The translations under genes were made by a program, and so were the position numbers. The notes below the pieces were generated by a model that searched no databases, was not told the origin of the DNA, and worked only from the letters and a program-made list of their open reading frames with translations. 47,094 nucleotides of DNA from Secundilactobacillus collinoides DSM 20515 = JCM 1123 (lineage in GTDB: Bacteria > Bacillota > Bacilli > Lactobacillales > Lactobacillaceae), in the NCBI RefSeq assembly GCF_001435975.1, contig NZ_AYYR01000054.1, positions 91,687 through 138,780 of the forward strand. The letters are read 5' to 3'. Below, one piece after another: positions 1-8,298 of this stretch. Within the stretch, counting starts at the first letter, position 1; every line of letters starts with the position of its first letter.

Positions 1-10
1 GAAGGAAAGA

Positions 11-148
11 GAGTGGAAGAAAGCGGTTAGAGACCAGAACGTAAGCGCCATTAGTGACAAATCCCGATCTTGGATTTGTCTCTAATGGCGCTTACGTGGC
101 CGGTCTCTGCTTTCTGGAGCTCGTTTCCGCTCGGTGGCCTAGAAAGAG
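11..148 (+). repeat. Long hairpin repeat, copy 1
   Basis: This is an intergenic palindromic element. It opens with GAGTGGAAG. An outer stem AGAAAGC pairs with GCTTTCT, followed by a GGTTA bulge, a second stem AGAGACC/GGTCTCT, and a long inner stem (GTAAGCGCCATTAG and its complement) with a tip of the form TCCC-gatct-TGGA. It ends in GGAGCTCGTTTCCGC. The ends, bulge and tip recur in the other copies of this window, while the stem sequences do not. An apparent open reading frame across it is only the palindrome read through. Confidence 0.85.
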
Positions 149-184
149 CGGTATAAATTTATTTCCTTGGTTAATCTTAGGAGA

Positions 185-323
185 GAGTGGAACAAACCGG
201 TTAAAGACTGGAGCAGAAGCGGACTATTTTATAAAATCCTGGGCTTAGATTTTGTAAAATAGTCCGCTTCTGTGCAAGTCTTTGGTTTGAGGAACTCGTT
301 TCCGCTCGGTTGCCGAGAAAGAG
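185..323 (+). repeat. Long hairpin repeat, copy 2
   Basis: This copy has the same architecture as copy 1 with different stems: GAGTGGAAC, outer stem AAACC/GGTTT, bulge GGTTA, second stem AAAGACT/AGTCTTT, and an inner stem starting CAGAAGCGGACTATTTT with its complement. The 3' end GGAACTCGTTTCCGC is followed by CCGAGAAAGAG, as in copy 1. It lies directly downstream of copy 1 in the same direction. Confidence 0.85.
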
Positions 324-344
324 TCATGAAAAATAAATGTATGA

Positions 345-475
345 GTAATCATAAGAATAAGAGCATGACAAAAAGGCGGATTTGCGTCCAAACTTTAAGG
401 ACCCCATCTAAAATCCTGAACTTAGGTTTTAGATGGGGCTCTTATGTGGCTGGGGGCGGTTGCTTGCTCGTCTTA
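345..475 (+). repeat. Decayed long hairpin, probably a member of the same repeat family
   Basis: A strong hairpin (CCCCATCTAAAATCC pairing with GGTTTTAGATGGGG) sits where a third tandem copy would be expected. The conserved ends are mostly unrecognisable. Nested ATAAGAG and CTCTTAT arms support the palindrome. I assign it to the family by position and shape, not by end sequence. Confidence 0.45.
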
Positions 476-553
476 GCTAAATAAACGGGAAGGACTAATC
501 ATCTTTATCCCTAATATAGACTTTTGCTCCAGTTTTATTTTGGCACAGCTACG

Positions 554-582
554 AAAAAGGCGTCCCTTTCCAGAGACGCCTT
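554..582 (-). terminator. Rho-independent terminator, leftward
   Basis: Stem AAGGCGTC/GACGCCTT with a run of Ts in the minus-strand sense. No gene is seen on the minus strand just upstream of it, so it may be a leftover of a lost gene. Confidence 0.55.
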
Positions 583-629
583 GTGGGAGTGGAACGCTTA
601 TTCAGTAACGGATGATAGGAGAAATTTAA

Positions 630-661
630 AAAGTACCGAATCCATGTGGGTTCGGTACTTT
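630..661. terminator. Terminator-like hairpin
   Basis: A perfect 11-bp stem, AAAGTACCGAA/TTCGGTACTTT, with loop TCCATGTGGG and a T run on the minus-strand side. The stretch between it and mntH (662-1018) holds no gene. It contains AT-rich sequence, a cre-like site and the mntH promoter. Confidence 0.5.
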
Positions 662-930
662 AGCCCATAGAAAAGTAGTTGGTTGAACGCACTACTTTGA
701 ACAATTAAGTTCATGTCTATGTTAGGATAACCGAAAATAAAAGTCAATTATATAATTATGAAAATAATTGTTAAATGATAATTAGCGACATTATGACCAT
801 TTTGAAACATTTATAACACCCTAATAAATCAGACATATGTCATATATTAGCAATTCGTCTGATAAATGTTTGGGACACAGAAAAAAAGTTTATTAATTAT
901 GAAAATATTGTAAAACCTATTAAAACAGCA

Positions 931-945
931 AAGAAAGCGTTAACT
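931..945 (+). promoter_or_regulatory. Possible cre (CcpA) site upstream of mntH
   Basis: The site AAGAAAGCGTTAACT differs at one position from the catabolite-responsive consensus WTGNAANCGNWNNCW. It lies 48 bp upstream of the -35 hexamer of mntH. This is a motif match only. Confidence 0.35.
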
Positions 946-992
946 ATATTTGATTCTATAGAATATCTATTAAGGAATACCTAAACTTCTAT

Positions 993-1020
993 TTGAATGA
1001 CATAAACTTTATTGTACAAT
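993..1020 (+). promoter_or_regulatory. Promoter of mntH-usp
   Basis: -35 TTGAAT at 993-998, a 16-bp spacer, and -10 TACAAT at 1015-1020. The upstream in-frame ATG of mntH falls inside the -10 hexamer, so it cannot be the start codon. Confidence 0.6.
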
Positions 1021-1054
1021 GTGTGTGGTCACAAATAGAAAGGTGGTTTTAATT

Positions 1055-2647
1055 TTGGCAGATCAACCAAGAAAGCATCATTTGATTGAATACGCCAACG
1101 GAAAGTCGTTGGAAGAAATCAATGGTACCGTTGAAGTTCCAAAGAATATCGGGTTTTGGAAGGCGTTATTCATGTACTCCGGACCCGGTGCGCTTGTTGC
1201 AGTCGGGTATATGGATCCAGGTAACTGGTCTACTTCCATTACCGGGGGTCAAAATTTTCAGTATTTATTGATGTCTGTTATCTTAATGTCAAGTTTGATT
1301 GCGATGTTGTTGCAGTACATGGCAGCTAAACTTGGCATCGTGAGTCAGATGGACCTTGCCCAAGCAATTCGGGCTCGGACCAGCAAATCTCTGGGAATCG
1401 TGTTGTGGCTCCTTACTGAATTAGCAATTATGGCGACGGATATCGCCGAAGTTATTGGGGCAGCCATTGCACTGTACCTTCTGTTCCATATTCCATTAGT
1501 GATTTCTGTTTTGATCACGGTTCTTGATGTTTTAGTACTGCTATTATTAACGAAAATTGGGTTCCGGAAAATTGAAGCAATCGTCGTTTGTTTGATTTTA
1601 GTAATCTTATTGGTTTTTGCGTATCAAGTCGCGCTGTCGAGTCCTAACTGGAGTGGTGTGATTGCCGGATTAGTCCCAAATGGCAACACCTTCTCGGGTG
1701 CCATTCACGTCAACGGAGATACACCATTGACCGGTGCGTTAGGCATCATTGGCGCCACCGTTATGCCGCATAATTTGTACCTGCATTCGGCCATTTCCCA
1801 AACACGGAAAATGGATCACAACGACGAAGAAGACGTTGCTCGGACGGTAAGGTTCTCAACTTGGGATTCCAACATTCAACTATCGCTGGCCTTCGTTGTG
1901 AACTCATTGCTGCTGATCATGGGGGTTGCCGTCTTTAGGAGCGGTGCCGTGAAGGATCCTTCGTTTTTCGGCTTATTTCAAGCACTTTCCGACACGTCGA
2001 TGTTAAGCAATGGTGTTTTGATTGGTGTCGCTAAATCTGGTGTGCTGTCCATTTTATTTGCAGTCGCACTGTTAGCATCTGGTCAAAATTCAACCATCAC
2101 TGGGACTTTAACCGGTCAGGTGATTATGGAAGGCTTTGTTCATATGCGGATGCCACTATGGCTCCGGCGCTTAGTCACCCGAGTTATTTCAGTCATTCCT
2201 GTTCTGTTCTGCGTTGCCTTAACTGGTCGCGACACGCCAATTCAGCAACATGAGGCGTTGAATAATCTGATGAACAACTCACAAGTTTTCTTGGCATTCG
2301 CCTTACCATTTTCAATGTTGCCGTTGCTGATGATGACGAACAGTAAATTGGAAATGGGGGAACGGTTCAAAAATCATATGTGGGTTAAAGTCTGTGGCTG
2401 GTTCTCAGTGATTGCACTGACGTTTTTAAACATGAAAGGCTTGCCTGATGCCATCGCTGGATTCTATGGTGCAAACATCACGGCGGCGCAAACACAGACG
2501 GCTAATCTGATTGCTTACGTTTTAATTGTTGCCGTGTTAGCGCTGTTGATCTGGACCATTTATGACCTGTATAAAGGCAATAAGCGGCTGGAAGCTCAGA
2601 TTGCTAATGCCGACAAAAATAACCCGGCAGCTGGCACTGCAAATTAA
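1055..2647 (+). CDS. mntH: NRAMP-family divalent metal:proton symporter (manganese importer MntH)
   Basis: This integral membrane protein imports Mn2+ (and related divalent metals) with protons. It has about 530 residues and eleven or more hydrophobic segments. The signature DPGN of the first unwound helix is at residues 54-57, and MPHN of the sixth helix at 237-240, with its metal-contacting Met. I chose the TTG at 1055 because AGGTGG lies eight bases upstream, whereas the longer in-frame ATG at 1019 overlaps the promoter. A universal stress protein gene follows after 14 bases and is probably cotranscribed. Lactobacilli accumulate Mn as an antioxidant and often carry several MntH copies. The length is normal and nothing is missing. 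Metal preference is inferred from the family. Confidence 0.93.
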   Translation: MADQPRKHHLIEYANGKSLEEINGTVEVPKNIGFWKALFMYSGPGALVAVGYMDPGNWSTSITGGQNFQYLLMSVILMSSLIAMLLQYMAAKLGIVSQMDLAQAIRARTSKSLGIVLWLLTELAIMATDIAEVIGAAIALYLLFHIPLVISVLITVLDVLVLLLLTKIGFRKIEAIVVCLILVILLVFAYQVALSSPNWSGVIAGLVPNGNTFSGAIHVNGDTPLTGALGIIGATVMPHNLYLHSAISQTRKMDHNDEEDVARTVRFSTWDSNIQLSLAFVVNSLLLIMGVAVFRSGAVKDPSFFGLFQALSDTSMLSNGVLIGVAKSGVLSILFAVALLASGQNSTITGTLTGQVIMEGFVHMRMPLWLRRLVTRVISVIPVLFCVALTGRDTPIQQHEALNNLMNNSQVFLAFALPFSMLPLLMMTNSKLEMGERFKNHMWVKVCGWFSVIALTFLNMKGLPDAIAGFYGANITAAQTQTANLIAYVLIVAVLALLIWTIYDLYKGNKRLEAQIANADKNNPAAGTAN

Positions 2648-2661
2648 GGGAGGGTCAGATA

Positions 2662-3096
2662 ATGGCTAAAACTGATTTTACAAGTATCTTAGTTGGGGTC
2701 GATGATTCTGAAGATGCATTACTCGCATTTGATTACGCGATTCACTACGCCGTGAAACTGAGCGCTAAGTTGACGATTGCTTCGGTACTCGAAAGCGATG
2801 ATATGAGCGTTTACCAAGCTCTGGATAAGGATTATATTCATGGTGAGCGCAGTGATCTGGAAAACCATCTGTTGGATTATCAGCGTCAGGCGAAAGCGGC
2901 TGGCGTCAAAGATGTCGACTTAATTGTCGATGAAGGTGATGCGGGGGAAACAATTGTGAAGAACATTATTCCCCATGTTAATCCGGACCTATTGATCATA
3001 GGATCCATTGCGAAGAAGGGCATCAAGCGACGTTTTGGGAGCCAAGCTGCATATATGGCAAAATACGCACCGATATCAGTATTGGTCATTCGGTAG
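2662..3096 (+). CDS. Universal stress protein, UspA family
   Basis: A cytoplasmic 144-residue single Usp domain, with an alpha/beta fold beginning ILVGVDDSEDA. Near the C-terminus it has the nucleotide-binding pattern G-x2-G-x9-G-S (in IIGSIAKKGIKRRFGSQ), so it probably belongs to the ATP-binding subgroup. GGGAGGG precedes the ATG, and the gene follows mntH by 14 bases in one operon, an arrangement common in lactobacilli that suggests a link to metal or stress physiology. The exact role is unknown. Confidence 0.88.
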   Translation: MAKTDFTSILVGVDDSEDALLAFDYAIHYAVKLSAKLTIASVLESDDMSVYQALDKDYIHGERSDLENHLLDYQRQAKAAGVKDVDLIVDEGDAGETIVKNIIPHVNPDLLIIGSIAKKGIKRRFGSQAAYMAKYAPISVLVIR

Positions 3097-3285
3097 CAGT
3101 AGCTTGTGCTATGTGGTACTTCTTTCTACCATTTGAGCAATGTTGTCTCGGCATTTCGGGCGCCAATCGTTTCGGCTAGAAATTTAGAAAATTTACTGCC
3201 ATGAGCCTATTCGAACGCTGTCATCGTTAGCAGTGCTAGACTTTAAGTAACTCTAGCAACAAATTAATTCAACGAGGTGTTCAAA

Positions 3286-3924
3286 ATGAAAATTGGTGTC
3301 ATTGGTGCGACTGGGCATACTGGTCAAGAAATTGTCAAACAGGCACAGGCTCGGGGCATTGAAGTAACGGCAATTGTGCGTAGTACGGCTAAGGCAAATA
3401 AGATATTGGGCAGTGACGTACCGGTCATTGAAAAAGATGCGTTATCGTTGACCTACGATGATCTGTCAAATTTTGACTACGTTGTGGACGCTTTTGCTTC
3501 AAGAGAGGCTACATATCAGCACTTAGACTTAGCGGCTCGTTTGGTTAGTGCCTTTCGTAATGATGCAACCACAACGTTGTTCTTTATTTTGGGTGCCAGT
3601 TCGCTTAAACAGGCAAATGGTCAGCCATTGCTGGACAATATTTTGAAGGAAAATGCCGGACAACCTTGGATTCAAACACCTATTCAACAAGTCCACGAAT
3701 ATGCCTTTCTGCAGTGGGTCGATAACGTCAACTGGACTGCTATTTCACCACAAGCAAGTTTTGTGCCGGGGCCTAAGACGACTTATCGGATTGGAAAAGA
3801 TGACTTGTTAACTAATAAAGAGGGGCAATCTAAAGTATCAACTGGCAATCTTGCCAGCGCAGTGCTTGATGAGATTGAGAACCCAACACATTTGCACGAG
3901 CGGTTTTCGGTCGTTGATGATTAA
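3286..3924 (+). CDS. NAD(P)-binding SDR/NmrA-like oxidoreductase
   Basis: A 212-residue protein with an N-terminal Rossmann motif GATGHTG (residues 7-13) directly after the first beta strand, typical of the atypical SDR / NmrA-like / YwnB group that binds NAD(P)H. The ATG at 3286 is preferred because GAGG lies eight bases upstream. The longer in-frame GTG at 3277 is part of that ribosome site. There is no clear catalytic YxxxK, so it may be a redox sensor or an uncharacterised reductase. It stands alone and ends at a bidirectional terminator shared with the convergent neighbour. The 190 bases before it hold no gene. Confidence 0.75.
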   Translation: MKIGVIGATGHTGQEIVKQAQARGIEVTAIVRSTAKANKILGSDVPVIEKDALSLTYDDLSNFDYVVDAFASREATYQHLDLAARLVSAFRNDATTTLFFILGASSLKQANGQPLLDNILKENAGQPWIQTPIQQVHEYAFLQWVDNVNWTAISPQASFVPGPKTTYRIGKDDLLTNKEGQSKVSTGNLASAVLDEIENPTHLHERFSVVDD

Positions 3925-3964
3925 ACGACTAATATAGGAAGCGTTAATTTATTTTTTAAAAAAT

Positions 3965-4016
3965 AGGCCCAGAAGCTGCATGTCATATAAATGACAACAA
4001 CTTCTGGGTCTGTTTT
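3965..4016. terminator. Bidirectional terminator
   Basis: Stem AGGCCCAGAAG/CTTCTGGGTCT with T-rich tails on both sides, between convergent genes ending at 3924 and 4018. Confidence 0.8.
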
Positions 4017-4017
4017 A

Positions 4018-4938
4018 TTAATCAGTCCAATCACTCATATCTGGACCGGCTGGGATCACATGATCGAAGCTAGTTACCTTTTGCGTCACCTGATAGAAAT
4101 GCTGTTTGATCTTATCAAAATCGGTATCTGCTTTAATGATGGGATTGCTGTACAGTACCCGGGCATAACGCCAAAGGTTAGGATAGTCTTGCAGTTTGTG
4201 CTGATTGAGCTTTGCCGTATAGTACCAAACCAAGTCAAAACGCAATAGTCGGGCAAATAACATCAAGTCAGCAGTCGTCAGATGCTCACCGAAAAGATAG
4301 GCTTGATTGGCTAACCGTTGATTAAAATCCTTTAGTTCATTGAAAAACCGGTCAGAGAGTCGGTTAAACCCTTCTTGTGAAGTGGCAGTTGATGCACCGT
4401 TGATGATTTTCGATAGGTCGGCAATACGTTTACTAAGCGCGCTGATGTCATCACGTTCGGCTTCTGGAAAGAGGTCCGGAGCATCAGGGGCAGTGAAGTC
4501 ACGCCATTCGCTACCAAGTTCTTCAAGCAAGGTTGCAGATTGGCTAATAACCACAGCGCCAGTTTTGACGTCAACCAGTGCTGGAATCGTCGGTCGGCTG
4601 TCAAAGCCTGGGTCAGCCTTTTTGTACGCAATCGAGACACGATTGATTTCTAAAATCGGGTCCTCATCAGTCTCACTTGGGCCGAAGAACCAGTCGTCAT
4701 CGATTCCTGTGTGACGTAAAGAATAAATGGGGCTGCTAGCAATCACGTTGTCGAGTCCTAAAAGATCAATTTCCATTTTAACGGGGTTTGCCCAGGGGCA
4801 AAAATAGGCCCAAATCAATGAATAACGGTTAGGTTCGATTGGCAGGTCGCCGGTTGAAAAGCGTTGGTTTAATATTGCGGATGGTTTCTTTTTCGGCTGC
4901 CAGGCACAAGCGGCGCCTTCGTTTGATTCGTTTGCCAT
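4018..4938 (-). CDS. Glutathionyl-hydroquinone reductase-like protein (GST superfamily, ECM4/YqjG type)
   Basis: This 306-residue protein has a thioredoxin-like N-terminal part with the active-site motif CPWA (Cys47) and an all-helical GST C-terminal domain ending with the family pattern YPNLWRYARVLY. The architecture and Cys-Pro-Trp site match glutathionyl-hydroquinone reductases, which use glutathione to reduce glutathionylated quinones. Whether this host has glutathione is not visible here. I place the start at the Met 15 residues into the longest frame because GGAAG precedes it. A TATAAT-like -10 on the minus strand is at 4964-4969. It is monocistronic. Confidence 0.82.
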   Translation of the reverse strand: MANESNEGAACAWQPKKKPSAILNQRFSTGDLPIEPNRYSLIWAYFCPWANPVKMEIDLLGLDNVIASSPIYSLRHTGIDDDWFFGPSETDEDPILEINRVSIAYKKADPGFDSRPTIPALVDVKTGAVVISQSATLLEELGSEWRDFTAPDAPDLFPEAERDDISALSKRIADLSKIINGASTATSQEGFNRLSDRFFNELKDFNQRLANQAYLFGEHLTTADLMLFARLLRFDLVWYYTAKLNQHKLQDYPNLWRYARVLYSNPIIKADTDFDKIKQHFYQVTQKVTSFDHVIPAGPDMSDWTD

Positions 4939-5323
4939 ATCGTAAACACTTCCTTTGATACTGATTATAGAGCCTTTGCTCAAAAAAGGACACGGGGGTG
5001 CTTGCTAATTGTTACATTAAATAATAATGATGGACAATTTTGACTGAAAATGATGTGTTTTGTGAATTTTTCATTAATTAAATCAAAAGATATGGATTCA
5101 TCTTCTGGGTACATTGGACATTTTTTAAAAAAACTTAAACTTTGATTTGATAGCAGATAAAGCGCTTTATATAAGCGCCTGGAAACATGGATTACAGTTC
5201 CCAAAATATGACTTATTTATGAAAATAGTGTGATTTTTAATCTAATTGTGAACAGTTTATCAAATTATATGCTATACTAAATTCATTCAAAATAAACTTA
5301 AAAATTAACTCGGAGGGATTCAC
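4939..5323. other. Intergenic region between divergent genes
   Basis: This AT-rich 385-bp stretch holds the -10 of the leftward gene (4964-4969), a perfect 10-bp palindrome AAAGCGCTTT within 5155-5170 that resembles the core of a cre site (outer bases do not fit), and the extended -10 of the alcohol dehydrogenase gene. The reading frames crossing it have no coding character. Confidence 0.5.
5270..5278 (+). promoter_or_regulatory. Extended -10 promoter of the alcohol dehydrogenase gene
   Basis: TGCTATACT (extended -10) lies about 45 bp before the start codon. The best upstream hexamer, TTGTGA at 5246-5251, is 21 bp away, so this promoter probably relies on the extended -10. Confidence 0.5.
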
Positions 5324-6089
5324 ATGACAGATCGGTTAAAGGGTAAAGTTGCAATTGTTACTGGTGGTACATTGGGTATTGGCTTAGGCGTCGCAAAGCG
5401 GTTCGTTGATGAGGGCGCCAAGGTTGTCATCACCGGTCGTCACGCTGACGTTGGTGAGAAAGCTGCTAAGAGTATCGGCGGCGAAGACGTGATTCGGTTC
5501 ATCAAACATGACGCAACTGATGAAAAGGGTTGGGTCGAATTGTTCGACGAAACCGAAAAGGCTTATGGTCCTGTAACCACGTTGGTCAACAATGCTGGGA
5601 TTGCCATCAACAAGAGTATTGAAAACACAACGACAGACGAATGGCACAAACAATTGGCTATCAACCTGGATGCTGTCTTCTTTGGTACCCGTTTAGGAAT
5701 TCAACGGATGAAGAACAAGCATCTCGGTGCTTCAATCATTAACATGTCCTCAATTGAAGGCTTTATCGGCGATCCTAACCTGGGTGCCTACAATGCTTCA
5801 AAGGGCGGCGTTCGGATCATGTCAAAGTCAGCAGCCGTTGACTGTGCTTTGAAGGATTATGAATTATGATGTTCGTGTTAACACCGTTCACCCAGGCTAC
5901 ATTAAAACACCATTGGTAGAAGATTTACCAGGTGCTGAAGAAGCTATGTCAGCTCGTACAAAGACACCAATGGGCCATATCGGTGAACCAGACGACATCG
6001 CCTACATCTGTGTCTACCTCGCCTCAGACGAATCTAAGTTTGCAACTGGTTCAGAATTTGTTGTCGATGGTGGATATACCGCACAATAG
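5324..6089 (+). pseudogene. R-specific short-chain alcohol dehydrogenase, broken by a 7-bp insertion
   Basis: Both reading-frame pieces together match the whole NADP(H)- and Mg-dependent R-alcohol dehydrogenase of L. brevis/kefiri from memory. The first piece (5324-5869) has the GGTLGIG cofactor motif, the NNAG motif, Ser in NMSSIEG and YNASK. The second piece (frame shifted, to 6089) has the C-terminal VRVNTVHPGYIKTP and ends GGYTAQ. At 5858-5864 the seven bases TATGAAT are followed by TATGATG, a near-tandem duplication. Removing seven bases restores KDYDVRVN. The first piece stops at 181 residues, without the C-terminal beta strand and metal-binding end, so it is probably inactive. The ribosome site (GGAGGG) and promoter are intact, suggesting a recent lesion. 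Confidence 0.88.
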
Positions 6090-6285
6090 AGTGTTGAACT
6101 AAGCGCTTTGTAGGCGGAGCACAGCAATCTTCGACCGAAATTTCCGTTTCTGGTTTTTTATCGGAAGTTGCGTAAACAGTTGCTCTCAACCATGGGAACA
6201 CGTTTCGACAATGTTTAAATGCCGAGCACGTCACAACAAAGTCAAATAATCCCACAATTCCCACACTAGGGATTTGTACTAGAGT
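6089..6285 (+). repeat. Decayed long hairpin repeat with second 3' hairpin
   Basis: This degenerate copy begins with GAGTGTTGAA, whose first G is the last base of the TAG stop of the preceding gene. It keeps AGGCGGAGC, a weakened inner stem, GGAACACGTTTCGAC and a 3' module GCCGAGCACGTCACAACA followed by a small hairpin ACAATTCCC...GGGATTTGT (6254-6277). The same 3' module follows the copies at 10538 and 10730. Confidence 0.65.
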
Positions 6286-6486
6286 TGCGTGAGTGGGAGA
6301 TGCCTACACGTTGGAACGCGACTCGACACGATGGCCTAAGAGGACAACGAGTTATGCCTTCAGCCACAAAAACATCAATGGCTTGAGCAAGCATTGATTA
6401 TCAAGCAATGAAATAGCAATGCACCAACCAGCTAAGAGAAATCTCAGTGAAGTGCAGATTCGACAAGCTGAAACACTACGATAAGT
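6286..6486. other. Intergenic, no gene seen
   Basis: Between the decayed repeat and the next terminator I see only fragments reminiscent of the repeat family (GAGTGGGAGA at 6291) and no coding signal on either strand. Confidence 0.4.
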
Positions 6487-6540
6487 AAAAATAGGTACCA
6501 GAATCATCCATGAGAGGTGATTCTAGTACCTATTATTATT
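6487..6540 (-). terminator. Terminator of the DUF1275 operon
   Basis: Stem AATAGGTAC..GAATCA/TGATTC..GTACCTATT around loop TCCATGAGAGG, with a T run in the minus-strand sense, just downstream of the gene ending at 6559. Confidence 0.7.
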
Positions 6541-6558
6541 TGGTTTTGGGGGGACGTG

Positions 6559-7215
6559 TTAGCCTCTGTGGCTTGCCAACATGGTTACCACCAAAATAAG
6601 AGCTGAAACAAAAATGGTTTGCCCATGCAGGATGCCGATCAACAGACCATTTAATGCGGCCCCGGCAACGAATCCTAGCAAAATCGTACCGATGGTGGTT
6701 AAGTTATCCCAAGCTAATGTATCTCGTTTAAACAGGCCGTCATAGATGGCTTCAGCAAACGTCCGTAAGTTACCAGTCATCATCAATGACGTGAACCCCT
6801 TGCCCTTCAGTTGTCGAAACTCTTGTAATTGGGCAGCGGCTGCCATGGACAGCAGACCAATGGTTACCATGGTAGGCACAACTGCTGTTATGCTGCCAGC
6901 CAGAACCATTAGAACGATTTCGTAGCTCACGACAAATGTTTGTCGACTCATACGAAAACCTTCTCGGTAACGGTGTTGAATGAATCGCGCAATGATGGTG
7001 CCGATCATAAACATTAAAATAGCAATTAAATAATGGCTGGCGCGTGACCAGTTTCCCAGCCCAATATGACTGCCTAGTAAGATCAAGTTACCTGTTTGCA
7101 GGCCGGCGAAGACTTCACCATGTGTGAAGTAGGTATAAGAATCGAGACCGCCAGCTGTAGCGGCTAGTAAGGTGCCTGTCAGTAACCGATCATAACGCGG
7201 TTTTGCAATTGTCAT
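6559..7215 (-). CDS. DUF1275 (YoaK-like) membrane protein
   Basis: A 218-residue protein with about six hydrophobic helices and the family-typical N-terminal pattern TAGGLDSYTYFTHGEVFAGLQTGNLILLG. This family of small integral membrane proteins is widespread in Firmicutes and its function is unknown. A ribosome site GGGGAG is eight bases before the ATG. It follows the HxlR-type regulator gene by 29 bases in the same direction, so the two probably form a transcription unit, and the regulator may control it. Confidence 0.82.
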   Translation of the reverse strand: MTIAKPRYDRLLTGTLLAATAGGLDSYTYFTHGEVFAGLQTGNLILLGSHIGLGNWSRASHYLIAILMFMIGTIIARFIQHRYREGFRMSRQTFVVSYEIVLMVLAGSITAVVPTMVTIGLLSMAAAAQLQEFRQLKGKGFTSLMMTGNLRTFAEAIYDGLFKRDTLAWDNLTTIGTILLGFVAGAALNGLLIGILHGQTIFVSALILVVTMLASHRG

Positions 7216-7244
7216 GATAGTTTCTCCCCTTTAATGATGTTAAC

Positions 7245-7568
7245 CTAACGCATTGTTGCTTGATTCAATCCTTTTAATTGCTGATTACCCCAGTGATGCA
7301 AGGTATTTAAGACGTTTTGCATCGCCACACCCGCTGGTAATAGACGGTAGGCGTATTCATCATCATCAGTGATCAAGCCTAAGGTCATTAGTTTGCTGAT
7401 GGCTAACAACAAGTTAAGGGTCGAAATGCCGCGTATTTTTTTGCGTAAGATCATAAAATCCGAAAAATCATCGGTCAAATTTGTTAAAATTAAGGCGTAC
7501 CACTTATTGTTGATTAGTTCTAGGCCAACGCGGGTACCAACGCTGATGTCACGTTTCGTCACGATCAT
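7245..7568 (-). CDS. HxlR-family winged-helix transcriptional regulator
   Basis: A 107-residue DNA-binding protein. The pattern INNKWYALILTNL, then FSDFMILRKKIRGISTLNLLLAISKL, then the wing region and a C-terminal LHHWGNQQL, matches the single-domain HxlR layout. The Cys often found near the start of redox- or aldehyde-sensing members is absent. AAGGTAAG precedes the ATG at 7568; an in-frame GTG one codon earlier is less likely. It lies just upstream of the DUF1275 gene. The ligand is unknown. Confidence 0.72.
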   Translation of the reverse strand: MIVTKRDISVGTRVGLELINNKWYALILTNLTDDFSDFMILRKKIRGISTLNLLLAISKLMTLGLITDDDEYAYRLLPAGVAMQNVLNTLHHWGNQQLKGLNQATMR

Positions 7569-7678
7569 CACTTACCTTTTATCAGATACTTGCAAGTGTA
7601 CCGTTATCGTCGAAGGGTTGCCAGTAAAGGGGCTTGGACTAATACGAGAATATTTAAGAAGAAATCCAGTCAGACTCA

Positions 7679-7706
7679 TTGACATTAACGATTTTTGGGG
7701 TATTAT
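7679..7706 (+). promoter_or_regulatory. Strong promoter
   Basis: -35 TTGACA (7679-7684), a 16-bp spacer, and -10 TATTAT (7701-7706). It drives only the 55-residue remnant at 7801 and the hairpin repeat behind it. Confidence 0.65.
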
Positions 7707-7719
7707 ATTCTCAAGCAAA

Positions 7720-7757
7720 AGCACGTAAGCCGTGCGATTGACAGGTGAACGACCTGT
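7720..7757 (+). promoter_or_regulatory. Two small perfect inverted repeats in the leader of the SDR remnant
   Basis: GCACG-taagc-CGTGC is followed by GACAGGT-gaacg-ACCTGTC just downstream of the strong promoter. The second has the shape of a TetR-type operator. Alternatively, both are RNA hairpins in the 5' leader. The loops do not match the ACGR loops of guanidine-II riboswitches well. Confidence 0.4.
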
Positions 7758-7800
7758 CTACATGTCTGGAAATCGATTGTTGTAAAGGGGATACTAAAAT

Positions 7801-7968
7801 ATGAAACGAACATGGTTAATTACTGGTATGACGAGCAACTTCGCACAAAGATTGATTCAAAACTTGGCCAAAAAAAGTCAGTCCAGTGTTAAATTAGAAG
7901 AACACAATCATCTCCCAATGTTGCCGCAGACGGCGACTGTGGATTTGATGATTAATGGAAGAGGCTAG
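7801..7968 (+). pseudogene. N-terminal remnant of a short-chain dehydrogenase (55 codons)
   Basis: The frame begins MKRTWLITGMTSNFAQRLI, which resembles the first strand and cofactor loop of classical SDRs (TWLITGASSGFG). After about 25 residues the similarity fades, and it stops at 7966-7968. GGGGAT precedes the ATG. The TAG overlaps the first base of the hairpin repeat that follows, so the repeat may have replaced the rest of the gene. It is too short to be an enzyme. Confidence 0.5.
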
Positions 7969-8095
7969 AGTGCGGAAGCAAGCGTCCAGAAACTGGAGCC
8001 TAAGACAAAGAAGACAGTAAATCCCGGTTCCGGATTTACTGTCTTCTTTGTCTTAGGTGCAAGTTTTTGCTTGCTGCAGCACGTTTCAGCTAGGT
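7968..8095 (+). repeat. Long hairpin repeat, copy at 7968
   Basis: GAGTGCGGAA, outer stem GCAAGC/GCTTGC, bulge GTCCA, second stem AAACT/AGTTT, and a 26-bp perfect inner stem starting CCTAAGACAAAGAAGACAG with tip TCC-cggtt-CCGGA. It ends in GCAGCACGTTTCAGC. The first G is shared with the TAG stop codon of the preceding reading frame. Confidence 0.85.
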
Positions 8096-8201
8096 AAAAG
8101 AAGAACGCAAAGACGTCTTTGGTTTTTGAAACAAGTTTAGCCAGCCAATATTAGGAATGTACAACCACCCCACCTCCACGCATCCTCAAAATAGTTACCC
8201 A

Positions 8202-8230
8202 AAGAAGCTGCTAACGGACGGCTTCTTTTT
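8202..8230 (+). terminator. Terminator
   Basis: AAGAAGC/GCTTCTT stem followed by a T run. It ends the unit that starts at the 7679 promoter. The rest of 8096-8298 holds no gene; a TATAAT at 8262-8267 is the -10 of the next gene. Confidence 0.65.
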
Positions 8231-8298
8231 AATTTACACAAGCAGTCACCAATCAAACCTCTATAATAGAACTAAACTCAAAAAAGAGGTTTCAAAAA

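Noticed and set aside
54-484. Two open frames at the window start
   Set aside because: They cross the palindromic repeats, have no ribosome site, and mirror each arm.
662-1018. Manganese-sensing yybP-ykoY riboswitch or MntR box before mntH
   Set aside because: I see neither the conserved yybP-ykoY loops nor a convincing MntR operator; mntH has only a short leader.
4340-4714. Plus-strand 124-codon frame opposite the GST-like gene
   Set aside because: It is antisense shadow of a well-supported gene.
4980-5204. Minus-strand 74-codon frame
   Set aside because: It covers the promoter region between divergent genes, with no ribosome site and no homology.
7720-7757. Guanidine-II (mini-ykkC) riboswitch
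   Set aside because: There are two small hairpins, but the loops lack the conserved ACGR in the first and the downstream frame is not an exporter.
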